A DNA stretch of 8,465 nucleotides from an uncultured Mollicutes bacterium (GTDB lineage Bacteria; Bacillota_I; Bacilli_A; RFN20; CAG-826): contig CAMESA010000036.1 of NCBI GenBank assembly GCA_945935945.1, positions 1 to 8,465 of the forward strand, given 5' to 3'. A model generated the notes under the pieces. The model was given only the letters and a program-made list of their open reading frames with translations, did no database searches and was not told where the DNA came from. Both the position numbers and the translations under genes were made by a program. Below are positions 5,262-8,465 of the stretch, in pieces (positions within the stretch are counted from its first letter, which is position 1; each line of letters begins with the position of its first letter).

Positions 5262-7544
5262 GTGAAAGAGACCCTTTTTAATGTAAACATGCATTGCTCA
5301 GCATGCAAAGGAAATATAGAAAATAGATTAAAAAAGACAAAAGGTATTAAAGACGCAAATGCTAATTTAGTTAGCTCTGTCGTATCTGTCGTTTATGATG
5401 AAAATATTATAAATTCGACAAAAATAGTTGAGATCTGCAGGGATATTGGATATAAATGCGAACCAATTGAAGATGAAATTGAGCTGTTAAAAGACGAAAA
5501 ATCATCTAAAAAAGAAGTAATAAAATTAATTATTGGTGTATTGATTTTATTGCCATTAATGTTTTTTACAATGAGTGATATGTATCCTCAACTAATACCA
5601 AATGTTTTAAAGGAACCAATTTATTTACTTCCAATTTTTGAATTGATTTTAAGCGTATCTATCATTGTGATTTTCTTTTCATATTATAAAAGTGGTTTTT
5701 TAAGTTTGATCAAAGGTTCTCCAAACATGGACAGCCTTGTTTTTCTTGGCTCATTATTTTCTTTAGTTTATAGTGTTTATTTCATTATTAGATTAATAAT
5801 TTCACCTGATTCATTCTATATTTATGAAGCAGTTGAAGGAAAAATAATGTTCCATACTTATTTAGAAAGTGCTTCGATGATTCTTGTTTTTGTATCCTTA
5901 GGAAAATTTATTGAAAATTTCTCAAAAAGAAAGGCAAAAAGTACAATTAGCGAGCTTTTAAAATTGAGACCAAATGAAGCAACACTTTGCAAAAATGGTA
6001 ATCTTGAAAGAATTGAAACAAAATTTTTAAAACAAAATGATGTTATTTTAGTCAAACCAGGTGAAGCTATTCCTCTTGATGGTGAGATTGAAAGTGGAGA
6101 AACTAGTGTTGACGAATCACTTTTAACTGGCGAATCTCTTCCTATATATAAAAAGGAAGGAGATAAAGTCATCGGTGGATCAATAAATAAAGATGGAATA
6201 ATTAAAGTTGTCATTACTGAGAGCAAAAAAGATAATCTTTTAAACAAAATAATTAAACTTGTTATGGAAGCAAGCAATATGGATTCAAAACTTACAAGAA
6301 AAGTCGATAGAGTAAGTAGAGTTTTTGTTCCTATTGTTATGGTTTTATCAGTTTTAACCTTTATTTTCTGGTTAATTTTTGATCTTTCTCGTGGTCAAAT
6401 CTTCATGATGCATCATTTTTCATCCATATTTGATGAAGCTTTCTCATTTTCAATTAGTGTTCTTGTAATTTCTTGCCCTTGTGCTTTAGGCCTTGCAACA
6501 CCGATTTCGCTTTTAGTTGGTTCTTCAATTTTCTCTAAAAAAGGAATTTTAGTTAATAAAAGTGAAGCAATTGAAGCTTTAAAAGACATCGATTATCTTG
6601 TTTTAGATAAAACAAATACCATCACAAACGGAACCTTATCTGTTACTGATTTTCATTTCTTTAATGAAGATAAAAAATATAAAAATAGAATATATACAAT
6701 TGAAAAATTTGCTTCTCATCCGCTTAGCGAAGGTATTGTTGAAGTATTAAAAAATGAAGCTGAACTTGATAATGATTTTAAAATGATTAAAAACATTGCG
6801 GGAAAAGGTGTTAAAGGTAGCTATGATGAGGAAATTTATATTGGAAATAGTAAATTACTTGAAGAATTTGGACCAAAATTCAGCGAAGAAAATCAAAGAT
6901 ACTATAAAGAAAAGTCAAAAAATGGCTCTTTATTAATATTTGCATTTACAAAAAATGAAATTATTGCCTATTTCGCTCTTGAAGACAAAATAAAAGAAAA
7001 TGCCAAAGAATTTATTACTGAAATTAAAAAATTTATACCTCATGTGCTTCTTTTAACTGGTGATAACAAAATTATTGCTTCAAAAGTTGCTAGTAATGTT
7101 GGGATTGATGAAGTAATTAGTGAAGTATTGCCTGAAGATAAAGGAAAAATTGTTAACGATTTAATTAAAAACGGACATAAAGTCATGATGGTTGGTGATG
7201 GTGTTAATGATTCATTAGCTTTAACAAGTTCAACAGTTGGTGTTGGAATTGCAAAAGGAAGTGATGTTGCTCTTGCAAGCAGTGATTTTATATTGATGAA
7301 TAATGATTTAATGGATATTTTAACAATTTTTAAACTATCAAAACGCATAAGAAATAATATTAATTTCAACTTGATCTGGGCGTTTGGCTATAACATTATA
7401 TTTATTCCAATTGCTGCTGGCGTTTTTAGCTTTGCTCATATAATGTTGTCGCCAATGTATGCTTCAATGCTTATGGCATTAAGCAGTGTAACTGTTTCAT
7501 TAAATTCGCTAACTCTATTTTTATTCAAAGATAATTATAATTAA
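5262..7544 (+). CDS. copA: Cu+-exporting P1B-type ATPase with one N-terminal metal-binding domain
   Basis: A 760-aa heavy-metal P-type ATPase that pumps Cu+ (or Ag+) out of the cytosol. Residues 1-70 form one HMA domain with the metal-binding pair Cys12-Cys15 (NMHCSACKG). Then come about eight membrane helices, the actuator motif TGES (289-292), the intramembrane CPC (405-407), the phosphorylation site Asp449 (DKTNT), the nucleotide-domain His486-Pro487 (SHPL), TGDN, and the hinge GDGVND (645-650). Late helices carry Tyr710-Asn711 (GYN) and Met738-x3-Ser742 (MALSS). With CPC these are the Cu+-site residues of the P1B-1 subgroup, so Cu+ is a better call than Zn2+ or Cd2+. One deviation: the usual DKTGT is DKTNT (Asn452 for Gly); the invariant Asp, Lys and Thr remain. 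The start is GTG, supported by AAAAGGA 9 nt upstream. The gene lies 1 nt after the flavodoxin gene, indicating an operon. Length is typical of CopA. Confidence 0.95.
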   Translation: MKETLFNVNMHCSACKGNIENRLKKTKGIKDANANLVSSVVSVVYDENIINSTKIVEICRDIGYKCEPIEDEIELLKDEKSSKKEVIKLIIGVLILLPLMFFTMSDMYPQLIPNVLKEPIYLLPIFELILSVSIIVIFFSYYKSGFLSLIKGSPNMDSLVFLGSLFSLVYSVYFIIRLIISPDSFYIYEAVEGKIMFHTYLESASMILVFVSLGKFIENFSKRKAKSTISELLKLRPNEATLCKNGNLERIETKFLKQNDVILVKPGEAIPLDGEIESGETSVDESLLTGESLPIYKKEGDKVIGGSINKDGIIKVVITESKKDNLLNKIIKLVMEASNMDSKLTRKVDRVSRVFVPIVMVLSVLTFIFWLIFDLSRGQIFMMHHFSSIFDEAFSFSISVLVISCPCALGLATPISLLVGSSIFSKKGILVNKSEAIEALKDIDYLVLDKTNTITNGTLSVTDFHFFNEDKKYKNRIYTIEKFASHPLSEGIVEVLKNEAELDNDFKMIKNIAGKGVKGSYDEEIYIGNSKLLEEFGPKFSEENQRYYKEKSKNGSLLIFAFTKNEIIAYFALEDKIKENAKEFITEIKKFIPHVLLLTGDNKIIASKVASNVGIDEVISEVLPEDKGKIVNDLIKNGHKVMMVGDGVNDSLALTSSTVGVGIAKGSDVALASSDFILMNNDLMDILTIFKLSKRIRNNINFNLIWAFGYNIIFIPIAAGVFSFAHIMLSPMYASMLMALSSVTVSLNSLTLFLFKDNYN

Positions 7545-7573
7545 TAGATATTTAAACTATTCTTCTTTATAAT
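7545..7573 (+). promoter_or_regulatory. Promoter of smpB
   Basis: The -35 TAGATA (7545-7550, 4/6) begins at the first base after the ATPase stop, followed by a 17-nt spacer and a perfect TATAAT -10 (7568-7573). The -10 ends 8 nt before the smpB ATG. The block around it (TTCTT-TATAAT) resembles that before the flavodoxin gene (TTCTTT-TATAAT). Confidence 0.65.
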
Positions 7574-7581
7574 AATTGAAT

Positions 7582-8043
7582 ATGGATAAAAGTGAAGGTA
7601 TTAAAGTAATTTTAGTTAACAAAAAAGCATCTTTTAATTATTTCTTGAGTGATTACTTAGAAGCTGGTCTTGTTCTTTTTGGCACAGAAATTAAATCAAT
7701 TAAAGGTCATAATGTCTCGCTAAATGATGCTTATGTTATTTTTAAAAATGGCGAAGCCTTTATTTTAAACATGAACATCAAAGAATATGAAAAAGGCACA
7801 ATTTTTAATCACGATCCATTACGTACAAGAAAATTATTAATGAATAAAAGAGAAATCTTAAAATACGAACAAAAATGCATTAAAGATGGCTACACCGTTG
7901 TTCCAACTAAGTTATATCTTAAAAAAGGAATGGCAAAAATTGAAATTGCCCTTGCTAAAGGTAAAAAATTATACGATAAACGTGAAGCAATCAAAGAAAG
8001 AGATGATAAAAGAAACATCGATAAAGCGATAAAAAGGAATTAA
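7582..8043 (+). CDS. smpB: SsrA (tmRNA)-binding protein SmpB
   Basis: SmpB binds tmRNA and delivers it to stalled ribosomes for trans-translation, rescuing ribosomes and tagging the incomplete peptide. From the ATG at 7582 the protein is 153 aa, normal for the family. The oligonucleotide-binding barrel shows the hallmark stretches NKKASFNYF near the N-terminus, LFGTEIKSIKG (GTEIKS at 34-39), LNMNIKEYEKG and FNHDPLRTRKLL (75-86). The basic C-terminal tail (KGKKLYDKREAIKERD and onward) is the element that enters the mRNA channel. An in-frame TTG at 7576 would add two residues, but it lies upstream of the predicted transcription start (about 7580) and lacks a ribosome binding site, so the ATG is preferred. 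The gene has its own promoter and is followed after 2 nt by an ECF transporter gene. No tmRNA gene (ssrA) is in the window. Function is very well supported. Confidence 0.96.
   Translation: MDKSEGIKVILVNKKASFNYFLSDYLEAGLVLFGTEIKSIKGHNVSLNDAYVIFKNGEAFILNMNIKEYEKGTIFNHDPLRTRKLLMNKREILKYEQKCIKDGYTVVPTKLYLKKGMAKIEIALAKGKKLYDKREAIKERDDKRNIDKAIKRN
8034..8038 (+). promoter_or_regulatory. Shine-Dalgarno site of the ECF S-component gene
   Basis: AAGGA inside the last codons of smpB lies 7 nt before the ATG at 8046. It supports that start and translation from the smpB transcript. Confidence 0.65.
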
Positions 8044-8045
8044 CC

Positions 8046-8465
8046 ATGAAAAAAATGACTTTACTACATAAAATAAGTTATAGTTCCTTATTTATTGCAC
8101 TTGGAGTTATTCTTTCTCGATTTGTTTCAGTCCCTGCTTTATTTGGTTTACCATTTTTAAAAATCAGTTTTGCTCCAAGCATTGTTATGTTTTCATCTAT
8201 TTATTTAGGTCCATTTTTTGGTTTAATTGTTGGTTCTTTAGTAGATATTCTTGGTGCTTTACTTTTTCCAACTGGCGCATTTAATCCTTTATATACTATT
8301 CCTGCGGCCTTGACAGGTTTGATGCCAGGACTTGTTTATATTTTTATTAGAAAAATAAAAATTGAAGATAAATTTCCTTTTGTTTCGCTGATTTCTATAT
8401 CAGCTTTTGATATTTTTATTATATTTTTTATGATTTTTAATAATTCGATTAAAAGCGAAAGTGGG
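8046..8465 (+). CDS. folT: ECF transporter S component, folate family (FolT-like; 3' end missing)
   Basis: The frame is open from ATG 8046 to the window edge (140 codons, no stop). It encodes a very hydrophobic protein with several membrane helices. The FolT-type pattern is clear: Arg25 in ILSRFVSVP at the end of the first helix, then LKISFAPS (38-45), LGPFFGLIVGSLVDILGALL (54-73), and FPTGAFNP (74-81) followed by ALTGLMPGL (88-96). The S component captures the vitamin and works with the shared EcfA/EcfA'/EcfT energising module, normally encoded elsewhere (family knowledge). Substrate is probably folate, though related S components bind other vitamins and the C-terminal part is missing. The start is supported by AAGGA 7 nt upstream. 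It sits 2 nt after smpB and is probably co-transcribed with it; the two functions have no obvious link. About 30-50 C-terminal residues are expected beyond the edge. Confidence 0.85.
   Translation, partial: MKKMTLLHKISYSSLFIALGVILSRFVSVPALFGLPFLKISFAPSIVMFSSIYLGPFFGLIVGSLVDILGALLFPTGAFNPLYTIPAALTGLMPGLVYIFIRKIKIEDKFPFVSLISISAFDIFIIFFMIFNNSIKSESG

Noticed and set aside
5858..7369. Minus-strand ORFs inside the copper ATPase (5858-6277 and 7040-7369)
   Set aside because: They are antisense shadows of the conserved ATPase frame, with low-complexity Ser/Leu-rich translations and no start signals.
7543..7561. Terminator hairpin between the ATPase and smpB (AATAG/CTATT)
   Set aside because: The stem is only 5 bp with one G-C pair and overlaps the predicted smpB -35; it is not distinguishable from background.
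7576..7581. TTG start giving a two-residue longer SmpB
   Set aside because: The TTG lies only 3 nt after the -10 hexamer and upstream of the expected transcription start; the ATG at 7582 fits both the promoter and SmpB length.

Overview
The window comes from a very AT-rich bacterial chromosome, most likely a low-GC Bacillota or Mollicutes-type organism such as an Acholeplasma-like, RF39-like or Erysipelotrichia-like lineage. The lineage is inferred from gene content and base composition; there is no rRNA or other strong taxonomic marker. All seven visible stop codons are TAA or TAG. Every tryptophan I can read is TGG and no reading frame is crossed by TGA, so this is not the reassigned UGA code of Mycoplasma/Spiroplasma. 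Coding density is very high. The longest gene-free stretches are about 114 bp (2433-2546) and 150 bp (4565-4714).

Layout. (1) 1-2432: the tail of one ABC exporter half-transporter and a complete second one, separated by 1 bp. Together they form a heterodimeric exporter with one degenerate and one consensus ATPase site. (2) 2547-3506: a CorA-family Mg2+ channel with its own promoter. (3) 3503-4564, minus strand: a SAM-dependent methyltransferase/spermidine-synthase-fold protein of unknown function, convergent with corA and overlapping it by 4 bp. (4) 4715-7544: a flavodoxin/HemG-like protein followed after 1 bp by a Cu+-type P1B ATPase, a probable two-gene operon divergent from the methyltransferase. 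(5) 7582-8043: smpB, a trans-translation factor. (6) 8046 to the right edge: the S component of a folate-type ECF vitamin transporter, 2 bp after smpB.

The window is housekeeping and transport DNA. I see no mobile element, CRISPR array, phage gene, tRNA or rRNA. The most striking pattern is in translation initiation. The four genes that begin a transcript (corA, the methyltransferase, the flavodoxin and smpB) each have a good -10 hexamer ending only 6-8 nt before the ATG and no Shine-Dalgarno sequence, which predicts leaderless mRNAs. The three genes internal to operons (second ABC gene, copper ATPase, ECF S component) each have a clear AAGGA or AAGGAGG ribosome binding site 7-9 nt before the start. 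Other points of interest are the complementary degenerate motifs of the ABC pair, an Asn replacing Gly in the DKTGT phosphorylation motif of the copper ATPase, and the coupling of a flavodoxin to a copper pump.
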